Position numbers and translations under genes: made by a program. Positions 10,783-20,871 of a stretch of DNA of 64,000 bases are shown piece by piece. The stretch lies in contig MU271145.1 in NCBI GenBank assembly GCA_021432605.1, positions 1,550,001 to 1,614,000 on the forward strand, in the 5' to 3' direction. This DNA comes from Coniochaeta sp. PMI_546. Taxonomy: Eukaryota > Ascomycota > Sordariomycetes > Coniochaetales > Coniochaetaceae. Position 1 is the stretch's first letter, and every line of letters begins with the position of its first letter. Below the pieces are notes generated by a model. It made no database searches, was not told where the DNA came from, and saw only the letters and a list, made by a program, of their open reading frames with translations.

Positions 10783-12459
10783 CTAGTGTTTGTGTACGAA
10801 CGTGTCCTCCAGCTCACTGACGTCGTCGTCATCTTCTTCATCCAAACCAGGACCCTCAGGGCCAGCGGCTGGGACCAGCTCAAGTGGTGACTCTTGTCTC
10901 TGTGCTTCCACACCATCGCCATCCTGCCAATAAGGCACGTCTTGATCTGACTCGGCAACGGAGGCCAGCACGTAGTTCTGTCCATCTGAGAAGAAGAGTG
11001 AGGGTGCTTCAGAGTCATCAAGGCATAACCACGAGGCTTGAGGCTTGCCCTCGACCTTCCTATCTGGAAGGTTGGAGGCAAAGTCGATAGTCCTCGGCCC
11101 TTCGGAGAGTGGGTCCCAGACGAAGACGATGCCATTGTAAAGATCACCATCGCATCTTATTAGGAGCGTCTCTCGCGAAGTGGGGTGCCATGTCGCACTC
11201 TGGACTTCGGAGTGGAATAACAAGACCGCTCTCAATTCCGAGGCTTGGATGTCCCATATCCATACTGTGCTTGGAGCATCATCCAGCCTCGTTGCAATAA
11301 GACCTGAAGACGCATCAAAGACCATGGTGGAGACTCCAGTCTTGAGCTTGGAATTGTCTTTGGACTCCCGGCCGGGGGGCGAGATCGCTTGGGTGGCTTT
11401 GATGAAGGTATGGATCGACGGCCCAGTTTGCACGACGCTGACTTGTTCCTGCCAAATCTAGTTGAATCGAATCAGTAAGTAGGACCTGTGATGCCCTCAA
11501 AGAAGACAGCAATACCTGTATAGTCTCGCAAGGTACGATAGTGCTGGGATGGAGCAGCCGCATAGTCTCGTTGGCAGACGTCATATCAAGAATGGATAAG
11601 CCACGACTATGGTCGCCAATAGCGAGATGGTGAGAATCTGCAGAGCACTGAACGAGCCTGACACCCGCACCCAAGGGATAGTGTTTGTACTCGGGTGGGG
11701 GATTTGCAGGGCCGGTCCACGTCTTGAAGATATTACCGTCCGCTGTGTAGAAGATGACCTTGTGGCCCTGGCTGTCTGATTCCCACACAATCAACCACCT
11801 CCCATCAGGGCTCCACTTCAAGCCTTGAGCGTCGACTGTATCCGGGTACCATGATCGTTGTACATCTTTTGTCGCGGGATCATGTATGCTGATCAAGTCT
11901 TTCCCTGCCGAACGCGTCATGATTGCCCAGTGGCTTGTGACGGGGCGAAGAGAGAATCCATTGGATGTGTTCGCTGGCGTGAAGAACTTTGGGTTGCTGA
12001 TCTCCACACCCTTTGACGTGGTGAGGTCGAAGATGGTGAGCTTCAGCCCAAAAGATGAACACACCCAAACTTCGGTGTCAGATGCGCCAAAACCAATCGA
12101 GGAGGGCTTTGCAGCAGGCGGGACAGCATTCCGGATAGTGGCTTCAAAGATAGCATCATCTGCAGAGTGCACTTGAATTTGATCACCGATAGCGATCAGG
12201 ATCAGACGTGATGATGGAGACCATTGAAAGCCATAGACGGGGCCAGACATTTCGCTAGGCAACCTGATGATCTTGACGACGTCGAGCGTCCTGACCTCTC
12301 GGATGTTGATCACAGAAAGGAACAAGGTAGCAATGAACAGCCCATTGGGACTGGGCAGAGAATGCCTCGAGGCTAGGTCACGTTAGTGGAATGAAACTGG
12401 CATTTTGGGGGGGAGGGGGGAGGCCTTTGCTCACATCTCACGCTCCTAGAGAAGCGCAT
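10783..12459 (-). CDS. WRAP73: WD40-repeat spindle-pole protein, WRAP73 (Wdr8) orthologue
   Basis: Three exons: 12459-12435, 12372-11516 and 11457-10783. The introns are 12373-12434 (62 bp, GTGAGC donor) and 11458-11515 (58 bp). The product is 518 residues. The 25-nt first exon supplies MRFSRSVRS, which runs into SRHSLPSPNGLFIAT; this matches the MxFS...SPDGkylAS start of WRAP73 proteins. Several WD-type blades follow (FQWSPSSRLILIA, LKWSPDGRWLIVWES), then the conserved SGLIATRLDDAPSTVWIWDI region and an acidic tail. In fission yeast Wdr8 acts with the microtubule anchor Msd1 and kinesin-14 at spindle poles, and human WRAP73 acts at centrosomes and in ciliogenesis, so a role in spindle or microtubule anchoring is inferred. 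It is divergent from MOCS1. Confidence 0.85.
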
Positions 12460-13002
12460 GGTGTGTCAAGAAGCTATCCAATAATGAGATCGCAGAACAG
12501 ATGGAGGTCGAGACCGGGTTGCCTGATTCCGCAAGACCGGCAGAAGAGATCTCGACCGGTTGAAGATGTTTGCTTTTACACATCCTTCAAAAGGCTCCGA
12601 GTCGTGATACAGTCAAATCATTTTGTTGATGTTTACCTTACGCATATGGGGTTCCGATTGCTCTGATTGGTCACGGGCCGAACCGAGCACCGACCTTTGC
12701 TGACCCGTCGACTGCCGCCGGCGCTCGGAGACACTAAACGGGCGTCGCCACCAGCGGTGGATTACTCATGACGCACTGAGCTTCATCCTTCCCGGATCAC
12801 TCAGCCCAAGAGTCACAAACACATAGAGATAAAGCTCAATGTCGACGACAACATCGATCCCGGATCGTCTCATGCATCCAAACTAGTTTGGACAACCTGC
12901 ATGGTCACATCTCGGGCGCTGTCCCCCATGTCATAACGCCTCATCGAGGCACAATGCAGAGTGCTCTTTACAAACAGCTCCAACGATTTTCTTCCGAATT
13001 TC
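12460..13002. promoter_or_regulatory. Divergent promoter region, WRAP73 / MOCS1
   Basis: 543 bp separate two divergent starts, so both promoters must lie here. An upstream ATG at 12954 opens a 21-codon frame (MQSALYKQLQRFSSE...) that overlaps the MOCS1 start in another frame; it could act as an upstream ORF or be part of an unrecognised 5' exon. Confidence 0.4.
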
Positions 13003-14385
13003 ATGTCCTTTGCTGCTGAAGCAATGACAGCACTTCGTCAAATGTTTGCTTCGCCTCTGCAGAGCAGAAGGCTGCAAGCCGGCCGCATATTAGGCGTATC
13101 TTACACGCCTTGCAGGCGTGTTACCTCGGTCGGATTGGCCCAGCACTCGGCAACTCCTCCGCCGGTCACCTCCCCCAAGAACGACCCCGTCCTACCCGCG
13201 GAGGACAATAGCTCACCTGTGGGAGGAGCTCTTTCTGCATCGAGACGCCACAGCCTCAAAGATGCCCGGCCTTTTTCAGACTTCCTCACAGACACATTCC
13301 ACAGGCAGCATGACTACCTCCGCATATCAGTTACGGAGCGATGCAACCTCCGGTGTCTCTACTGCATGCCCGAGGAGGGCATCGAGCTTAGCCCCTCCCA
13401 CAAGCTCCTCACCACCCCGGAGATCGTCCTCCTGTCATCTCTCTTCGTCTCCCAAGGCGTGACCAAGATCCGACTCACTGGCGGCGAGCCAACCGTGCGT
13501 CGCGACATCGTGCCGCTGATGCAGCAGATTGGTGGCCTCAGACCGCACGGTCTGCGCGAGCTCTGTCTCACGACCAACGGACTGAGCCTCCACCGCAAGC
13601 TGGAACCCATGGTAGAGGCTGGTCTAACGGGCGTCAACCTGTCGCTCGACACACTTGATCCTTGGCAATTCCAGATCATGACGCGCCGGAACGGCTTCGC
13701 CGCCGTGCAGAAGAGTATCGACCGCATATTCGAGCTCAACCGCGCCGGTGCCGGGATCAAGTTCAAGATCAACTGCGTCGTCATGCGGGGCATGAACGAT
13801 CGCGAGATTATTCCCTTTGTCGAGATGACCCGCGACAAAAATGTCGAGGTGCGGTTCATCGAGTACATGCCGTTTGATGGCAACAAGTGGAGCCAAGGGA
13901 AGATGTTCAGCTACCAGGAGATGCTGGGGCTCATCCGCGAAAAGTATCCCGGCTTGCACAAGGTGCAGGACCACAAGAACGAGACGAGCAAGACATACCA
14001 GATCCCAGGATTTACCGGGCGGATCGGGTTCATCACGAGCATGACGCACAACTTTTGTGGGAGCTGCAATAGGTTGCGGATTACAAGCGACGGCAATTTG
14101 AAGGTGTGTCTATTTGGTAACGACGAGGTTTCGCTGCGAGACATTATTCGGAAGATAAACAATGGCGAGCCGATTGAGACGGAGGTCTTCGAGGCCATGA
14201 AGCAAATTGCTCTGGACGAGAGCAAACACCTCCCGCTTTCGGAACGGCCACCGATTCTGGCACCTAACTCGCCAGAACTCTTGGACATAATCGGCATGGC
14301 CGTGAAGCGCAAGAAGGAGAAGCATGCTGATTTGGGAGATTTGGAGCATATGTTAAACCGGCCTATGATCTTGATCGGTGGGTAA
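13003..14385 (+). CDS. MOCS1: GTP 3',8-cyclase, MoaA/MOCS1A part of the molybdenum-cofactor gene
   Basis: The 460-residue radical-SAM enzyme performs the first step of molybdenum-cofactor synthesis, making 3',8-cyclo-GTP from GTP. Residues 1-95 are Arg/Ser-rich and acid-poor, compatible with a mitochondrial presequence. C114, C118 and C121 (RCNLRCLYC) bind the SAM-cleaving cluster, with LTGGEPTVRRD and LTTNG next. A C-terminal CGSCNR motif and the Cys of VCLFG bind the second cluster that holds the GTP-derived substrate. The protein ends PMILIGG-stop; the terminal Gly-Gly is the feature needed for MOCS1A activity in animals. The ATG at 13003 is the first in frame (a GTG 42 nt upstream is not likely used). 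The MoaC frame starts 175 nt downstream and can be spliced on, as described for the intron entry. Confidence 0.92.
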   Translation: MSFAAEAMTALRQMFASPLQSRRLQAGRILGVSYTPCRRVTSVGLAQHSATPPPVTSPKNDPVLPAEDNSSPVGGALSASRRHSLKDARPFSDFLTDTFHRQHDYLRISVTERCNLRCLYCMPEEGIELSPSHKLLTTPEIVLLSSLFVSQGVTKIRLTGGEPTVRRDIVPLMQQIGGLRPHGLRELCLTTNGLSLHRKLEPMVEAGLTGVNLSLDTLDPWQFQIMTRRNGFAAVQKSIDRIFELNRAGAGIKFKINCVVMRGMNDREIIPFVEMTRDKNVEVRFIEYMPFDGNKWSQGKMFSYQEMLGLIREKYPGLHKVQDHKNETSKTYQIPGFTGRIGFITSMTHNFCGSCNRLRITSDGNLKVCLFGNDEVSLRDIIRKINNGEPIETEVFEAMKQIALDESKHLPLSERPPILAPNSPELLDIIGMAVKRKKEKHADLGDLEHMLNRPMILIGG

Positions 14386-14570
14386 AAACCTCTTTTTTCT
14401 CTTGGCTCATCTTCATGGCTTATACTTCGGATGGATCGCATAAAAGGCGCGGCGGCGTTTGGTGGGATCTGCATGCGTATCTGGAATAACAACGAGATGA
14501 TGAAGGAGCTTGTCCTTTGAATACATATTTTCCTTCATATAATGGCACGAGGGCTAAGCAATGTACATAG
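14378..14570 (+). promoter_or_regulatory. Candidate alternative intron fusing MoaA and MoaC frames
   Basis: The donor GTGGGT begins inside the codons for the terminal Gly-Gly of the MoaA frame. The acceptor ACATAG ends at 14570, preceded by a GGCTAAG branch-like sequence. Splicing leaves phase 1 (ATC G) and the downstream exon supplies AT CCT, giving ...PMILI-DPPSESD... in frame with MoaC. Removal of 193 nt would delete the Gly-Gly and stop codon and make a 688-residue fusion from the ATG at 13003. Retention leaves a complete GG-ended MoaA. Frame and signals are seen; use of the intron is inferred. Confidence 0.6.
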
Positions 14571-15262
14571 ATCCTCCATCTGAATCAGACTACAATAAAT
14601 TTGGACAAACTTGGAATCCGACAACATCCAGTGCTCGCCAGAGGAAGCGTGGTGTGCCTCTATCTTGGCTCAGCATGCCGAGGAATACCTACCGACAAGC
14701 ACGACTCTTTACCAGCTCATCTAGGAGACTTGGCAAGGACGAAGATGACCTGGAGCCTAAGCTGACGCACGTCTCCGGGTCCGGGTCGGCACACATGGTC
14801 TCCATCTCAGACAAGACACCCACCAGACGCGTCGCAATAGCCAAGTGTACGGTCGGTTTCTCCAACCCTACCGCAATTAGACTCATCAAGCAGAATCAGA
14901 TGAAGAAAGGGGACGTGCTCGGCGTTGCCCGCGTAGCGGGTATCATGGCTTCCAAACGGACGCCAGATCTGATACCCCTATGCCATCCTATCGCCATCTC
15001 GCACGTCAGTGTCGAAGTGGAGGTTGGCCAGGATGCCGAGGACGAGAGCATTGAGATCACGGCTACGGTATCTTGCGACGGCAAGACCGGAGTCGAGATG
15101 GAGGCGCTTACTGCTGCGTCTACAGCTGCCTTGACGGTCTATGATATGTGCAAGGCGGTGGACAAGGGGATGGTGATTGAAGGGCTGAGGGTCGTGCTCA
15201 AAGAGGGCGGGAAGAGTGGGAGGTGGGTTGAGGGTACGAAGACGGACCAGACTCTCCCATAG
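14561..15262 (+). CDS. MOCS1: Cyclic pyranopterin monophosphate synthase, MoaC/MOCS1B part
   Basis: The 233-codon frame carries a complete MoaC domain from about residue 66: LTHVSGSGSAHMVSIS, GVARVAGIMASKRTPDLIPLCHPI (conserved active-site region), ITATVSCDGKTGVEMEALTAAS and YDMCKAVDKGMVIEG. MoaC converts 3',8-cyclo-GTP to cyclic pyranopterin monophosphate. The ATG at 14561 lies within the last 10 nt of the candidate intron and so is lost if the fusion is made. A second in-frame ATG at 14675 begins MPRNTYRQARLFTSSSRRLG, which looks like a mitochondrial presequence, so an independent MoaC could start there. In Aspergillus nidulans the cnxABC locus encodes both domains in one polypeptide; human MOCS1 uses bicistronic and fused transcripts. 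Here the two layouts appear possible from one locus. Confidence 0.9.
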   Translation: MYIDPPSESDYNKFGQTWNPTTSSARQRKRGVPLSWLSMPRNTYRQARLFTSSSRRLGKDEDDLEPKLTHVSGSGSAHMVSISDKTPTRRVAIAKCTVGFSNPTAIRLIKQNQMKKGDVLGVARVAGIMASKRTPDLIPLCHPIAISHVSVEVEVGQDAEDESIEITATVSCDGKTGVEMEALTAASTAALTVYDMCKAVDKGMVIEGLRVVLKEGGKSGRWVEGTKTDQTLP

Positions 15263-18174
15263 TAGCTTCTCATATCTTTCTTCTGCTCTGTCGCAATCAT
15301 CACGGCACTAGAATTCAACCCTAACATAGCGTCGAACGGTACTAAAGTCGCATTACGATAACAACGGTTGTATCTATCATTTTCAGCCTCGAAACTCCAA
15401 CGGATCAACCGGCTTATATCACCTTATCGATCGTACAGACTTGGCACATGTGAGATGCATTTTCAAACTCAAAAAGACCAATGCTGGATCACCCACAGCA
15501 GCCGAGCGAGCGGCTATGCTGTCGTCACGCAGGATGATAGAAGCAGGTATACTGTGGTAAGCAGTACCGATCGAGATTCCATCTTGCGTCTGACGTCCTG
15601 ATGTGCTTCGTGGCAACCACCTTTTGGGAGCGATCAACGGGCCCTCCTGCAGATCTCTGTCGGTATGGCGCCCGACAATGTCACCCTCGAATCGGCTCCG
15701 GACGCGGCAAGAGACTTCGGGCTCCATACAATGACGTTACATCCGGCATCATTGGCTCAGCCGAAGTTTACGCAGTAGCGACGCACAGATCACCTTTTCG
15801 GACAACTCCGTTGCACCCCAAGAGTCTGGAGACGATCGAAATGGCCAATCAGGAGGCGCCGATAAGCAAAATGTTTGGCCAATGGCAGCCTGCAGATCAA
15901 ATTAGGTTTGCAAGGTTTGTCAGTTTCGTGCCTCAAGACTCGGACCAATTAGTAAATTCAACGAATAATGGCGAGGCACTAGCGATTTGCGCTCACTTTC
16001 TCGCCGCGATGCTGATCTTGAGAAGTTGCTCAGGTAGTTCCGAACTTGGGACAACGTTGAGGTCTTGACTCGAGAGCACGGGGCTATTACGTCGTATAAT
16101 AGCAGTTGCAGCTGCTGACATTCTGATGAACAGGATAGCCGCGTGTATAGACGTGCAAGTGTAGAGACATGAAGTATTATTGTCTCTAGTGTAGTAAATT
16201 ACACGGACCAGGATGATTGCGGTTTTAGGGGACCTTCCCCGATATGCGGCTCCACATCTATTCTGGACCTCCGTCTCCAGTGGCAGATCGCTACGATATG
16301 GAGCGCACTTTGGAAGAAAGCGACTGCTACGACGTCAAACTTGCCAAATCCGGTGCAGATGGTCGACGACGGCGAGAGCCAGAAGCATAGTTCTTGAGAT
16401 GTAGATGACAGTGGCAACACTGGGAAGACGTTGACATGCTGCGTTGCGACATTGTCGATAGCACGCCGATATGTACCGCTACCATAGCAGGATTCAAGAT
16501 GCCTTGGAATAGTATAATCAGCGGCCGCTTAATGATGGCATGCGCATGCAGAAGGCCTCGAACACGGCCAGAACCGCGGATTCATGCTTGAGGTCCTATT
16601 CGCTCCGCGCACGGAGCATTACGTCCTACAGACCGTTCGGCGGAAGCTTGGCTGTCAGAACAAGACTTTTGGGCATTCAGATTGGCAAATGGCAAGTCTT
16701 TGCTTTACACGGCTTTGAGACAATCAGTTCTTCAACACAACCGGAATCTCAAGATTGTAGGCATGGGCTTTTTCATCTGACACATACTGTTTCACACCGT
16801 AGAGCTTGGTTGGGCTCACTGTGAAGCCAACGCGTGCTGTTGACATGGCCACCGACACCCGATTTCAGCAGGGCGGCGTTGTTACGTACTCTCGGACCGG
16901 AAGATGAGCTTGGTTGGATCAGCGAACCGCGACTCGATCTAATCAGCCAATCAGAAGGCTTGGTTTGCAAAGAAGTTCTATCGAAGGCGAGGCCTAAGAA
17001 TAAGGTGGATCATGAAAGGGCAGCGCGCTTTGCTGTTTTTGGTAACTGAGCAGATGGCCACCCATGGACCCTTGTCGTCCGTTAAGTCATCCCGAAGCTG
17101 CAATCCCTGTCTTACGTCGAGCCCTCCCGGTCGTCTTTCCGTCTGCATCACTGTCGCTGGAATTAGCCTTTGATGACGGCTCTGGGGGGGGAGAAGCCGG
17201 GTTGGATGGTAGTGATGGCTACACCGCAAGATAACCAGCGTGTCGTGGTCAAGCGAGCTGCGTCTGATGAAGCCAGTGTGTGGCTGGTGATATGCCTGTG
17301 ATGGGTGGTATTCTTGCTTGTGGTGTTCTCGACCTGCTTGTTTCCCCAGTCCGAAGTGGATTCTGCTCGAGTCGTTGCTTTCTGGAGCGCGGAGAGATCG
17401 TCTCCTCTCCTTCTAGACGGCCTCCACAATCGTCGTATCAACACCGCCCAGCCGCCCTCGCTGGCACGCTGTAACGGCATCCAGAAGCGGCGAGGTTTAC
17501 CCCGGTAACATTTAACTTAACTCGAGAATGCCCCTTCGTCAACGTCAACAGGTCCCACTGGTTCCCTTCCACCACCTTCGTCTTAGACATACATACATAC
17601 TGCTTGTTATTTCACCTTGACTTTGACATAACCTCAAAAACTTTCAAAAGGTGCCAGCATCACACCACCCAGACACTACCTCTCATACCTCCTCGGCAAT
17701 CTTTGGTGATACTGTCATACCTGATTCCGCTTGGTTTAGATACAGCATTGCGTGGCTTGCTCTTCTCTATCACTCAGTTGTGCTTGGCGTATCTATTAGC
17801 ACGCCCGCTCACCCGCCTATTGCCGCCGAACATATACTTTCACGTCCCCCCCCCCTTTGGAAAACCGAGATCCGAAGGTCAAGGTTGGCCACCTTCCCTC
17901 CTCCATCTCAACTTGCACTATTGGAACAAACACTCCGGGCACCAGAAAACTCAAGCACGCGTGCCTCGTCGCCACGTGTTTGTTTACTGGTATTAGAACC
18001 CTTGCATTCGGAATATAAACCATCCAGCCGACTTCGGTGTCCCAGCTCGGTCGCGGGATTCCCCCCACGCTTTGACGCCGCCTCATTGTGACCGCCCTCG
18101 TCCCGGATTCTAGATCCGCGATAACGACGGTTGTACACCGATAATCCTAATCTGACTACGCGAGAGCCTCAAAA
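15263..18174. other. Long intergenic region, no gene recognised
   Basis: Nearly 3 kb. The frames at 15601-16068 and 17604-18091 are the longest, but neither has a domain or conserved-looking composition. The last 600 bp before 18175 are rich in C and T tracts and look like the promoter and leader of the FYVE gene. Confidence 0.4.
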
Positions 18175-19123
18175 ATGGCAACTGAACTCATCATGCCCCG
18201 GCTGCAGGACCAGCAGCAATCGTCATTCTTCCCGGCGCAGAATCAACAACAATCACAACCGCCGCAATGGCAGCAACAGCAAGTGCTGCCCACCTTTGCG
18301 CCTCCTCCGCAGCAGCAGGGTCAGAGCAGCACGAAGATTTCCCCTCTCAGCACATCTGGCAGTGCGTCTCCTACTTCACCAAAAGCGTACCATACGAGAC
18401 AGATAAGGCCGCTCTACATGCCCGCCGTCCTGCGACCGACCGAGCACCACTCCAAAGCACCGCCGACAAGGACTAAAGTCGACAACTCAGATGACGAGGA
18501 CGACAGAACGCTCAGGTCAAACAGCAGCTTCATCACACTCAGTGGCGCACTAGGGAGAATCAGCCGGCGCTCGACGGGTGATAGCGGCAAGTGCGTCGAC
18601 GGCAACTGGAACCTCGAGGCGTTTGCTAAGCCAACCGGCATGCCGACTCGCGAACACTGGAAGGTATGCTCTTACCAGCTTTTATATCTAAAATACTGGT
18701 GCTGAAATACTGGTGCTAACATTTCCCTCCAAGCCTGACCACGAATCCACCGTCTGCGACCACTCTACCTGCCGGCGCACATTCAACTACTTCACGCGGC
18801 GCCACCACTGCAGGCGCTGCGGCAACATCTTCTGCGACTTCCACTCGGCCTACGAGGTGCCGCTCGACGAGGGCGCAAACTACAACCCGCGCGGGGTCCC
18901 CGTGAGGGCGTGCGCGCACTGCTACAGCCAGTTCAAGGAGTGGCGCAGCCGCGCCAACAGCCAGGACTCCAGCACCATCTCCACCTCTGACAGCGGCACC
19001 CGCACTCCCGGCGACAGCCCGCTGTCGACCTCGCCCATCGGGTGCAAGGGCAAGCCGACGTCGCCGAGCGTGGCGGATGTGGCGGTCAGTGTGCCGAGGG
19101 ACTGGAACTGGAGTACCTTTTGA
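18175..19123 (+). CDS. FYVE zinc-finger protein
   Basis: Two exons, 18175-18663 and 18734-19123, joined over a 70-bp intron (GTATGC...CCAAG, branch TGCTAAC). The product is 292 residues. The N-terminal 120 residues are Gln/Pro/Ser-rich and disordered. A FYVE finger occupies about residues 163-235: paired cysteines at CDHSTC, the basic RRHHCRRCGNIFC signature, and a final RACAHCY pair, eight Zn ligands in all. The C-terminal tail is Ser/Thr/Pro-rich. FYVE fingers bind phosphatidylinositol 3-phosphate on endosomes and vacuoles, so an endosomal role is expected. No second domain (VHS, RING, kinase) is present, which separates it from Vps27, Pib1 and Fab1. The AAAAATGG start context is good. Confidence 0.85.
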
Positions 19124-20871
19124 AGTGCAGTGATGGTGGGATTGAAAACTACTACTACGAGTCCCTTCGCGTTCGAAGCGGATGAGCCTATCCCGTCGGC
19201 AGGATTGCCGGTGTCGAACCCAGCGAGGAGGATGGGATATCCGAGTCGCGGACGGCGTGGCCCTGAATGGGTCACGATCACGAAGTCATGCTCTCAGACA
19301 CATGGTCGTGAGGCTGATAGGGGGGTGTATCACCGCTCTGGCAGCTCGGACAATTGAGACTGCTCGCCCACATGGGAAGACAGGAAGACTACGATCGCAG
19401 CATAGATTACCGGGGACGAGTACGGAATGACCACGTCGATTAGGGAGGTTGGAAAGAGGGCTATAGACTTTTGCTTGGCTGCGATATACCCAAGACTTGC
19501 TTGCGGGCTACAGACATCTACGACTGAGGAAAGGCGAAGGACGGTTGGACGATTTTGCATTTGGATTTACGGCAAAGGCGCTTAGACAGGATGGCGTCTA
19601 AGGGATCTGGGGTTTTCCTTCAGCTTGGAGGCTAATATTCTGCACTTTTGGGGGTTTTTTTTTTATTTTGTTGCCGGCGTTGCTACAGACTGCACAAGGA
19701 TATCGGAACATCACGACGACGACGACGAAGTAGTTTCCGTTTGGTAATAGAGTGGACCCCACGTTGGTGTTTTCGTTAGTATCTTTAAGGGTCTCTCTAG
19801 TGTTCGCCGAACTGGAGTTTTGCACTCTTACGTCTAAGTCTGGACTGAAGGTGTCGGAGAGGAGGCCGACCACTGACATTCCCGCTGTTTCCGGGAACGG
19901 GGTCGCTGTGGAAGGGAGAGGCAAAGGCAAGTCCCTAATCGGGTAATGTAGCGTGCGTATATATCCACATAAGTAACCTAGCTGCGGGAATGATGAATGT
20001 GGACTTTTTGACAACCAAGGTTCCCTGGAATCCACACTTTTTGCCGCTGCCACCTCGGGATCTTGGGTGTTTTCTCGGTGAGCCCGGTGTCCACCTTTCT
20101 CACGGATGACTTCCGCATTGAGAAGGCGGGATGAGGCTTGCTAGTCAGTGAACACCTGTTTAAGGCTTGGCTTGCTGTAGCCGCTGTGATTGGATTTCAT
20201 CAATGCTGGTTTTGACATGTGTGAATGGGTCTGTGTTGATGAGGTATAATCATGCCCATCCACGCTCTCTCGTCGATGGCCTCAACATCCACTACTTGAC
20301 TTGGCTAACATTCGGTGCAAAGACATACACGTTGAGAAGTCCTGTAGCAGATGTCCAGCAGTGAAAAGGTGGTCAGCCACTGAAAGAGCAATATGTTGGC
20401 TCATGGTTGCATTGCAGGTTGACCCGTTTACGATCGCATGCCTGGAAGCTCGATGGGACTGATCTTCATTCATTCTCTCTGATGTAGTATGCGACTCTAT
20501 GCGTCGTTTCGCGTACATGTCTCCTGCAACCTCGAATCCGGAGTGATGCAAGTGTCTATCCTCTAGATTGCAATGGCACTAAGGAGTGTGCGACGGTGGC
20601 GGCCCTCTCGAGCGCCCTAGCCGTGAAAAAGAAGGGAAAAAAAACATATAACATCATCATTTCGAACATGGCAAGCAACGCTGAGAAGCAGCACAAAAAG
20701 TCGATGAGGGCACGAGAAGGCAACAGCGGCGCAGCAAGAGAAGGCTCGTGGGATGCAAAGAGTATAAATACACCGACTCGAACCCGTCCTGGATAGCGAG
20801 GAACTGTGCATGGGTTAGGGAGTTTTACAAGGCATTTGGCTTGGACACACTCAAGGTAAGCCACTCCAGAT
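19124..20871. other. Intergenic region, no gene recognised
   Basis: This is the 3' side of the FYVE and elongase genes. There is a T9 tract near 19656-19664 and a tandem GACGAC run near 19716-19728. The long frames (19598-20053, 20556-20990) have no domain and the latter overlaps the elongase 3' end. Confidence 0.4.

Noticed and set aside
12961-13002. GTG start upstream of the MoaA ATG
   Set aside because: Nuclear genes in fungi rarely start at GTG, and the ATG at 13003 leaves a plausible presequence.
15601-16068. 155-codon plus-strand frame
   Set aside because: No motif, no splice partner, and composition like the surrounding non-coding DNA.
20770-20800. Possible tRNA T-loop GGGTTCGAGTC on the minus strand
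   Set aside because: The flanking T-stem does not pair beyond the first base pair and no cloverleaf follows.
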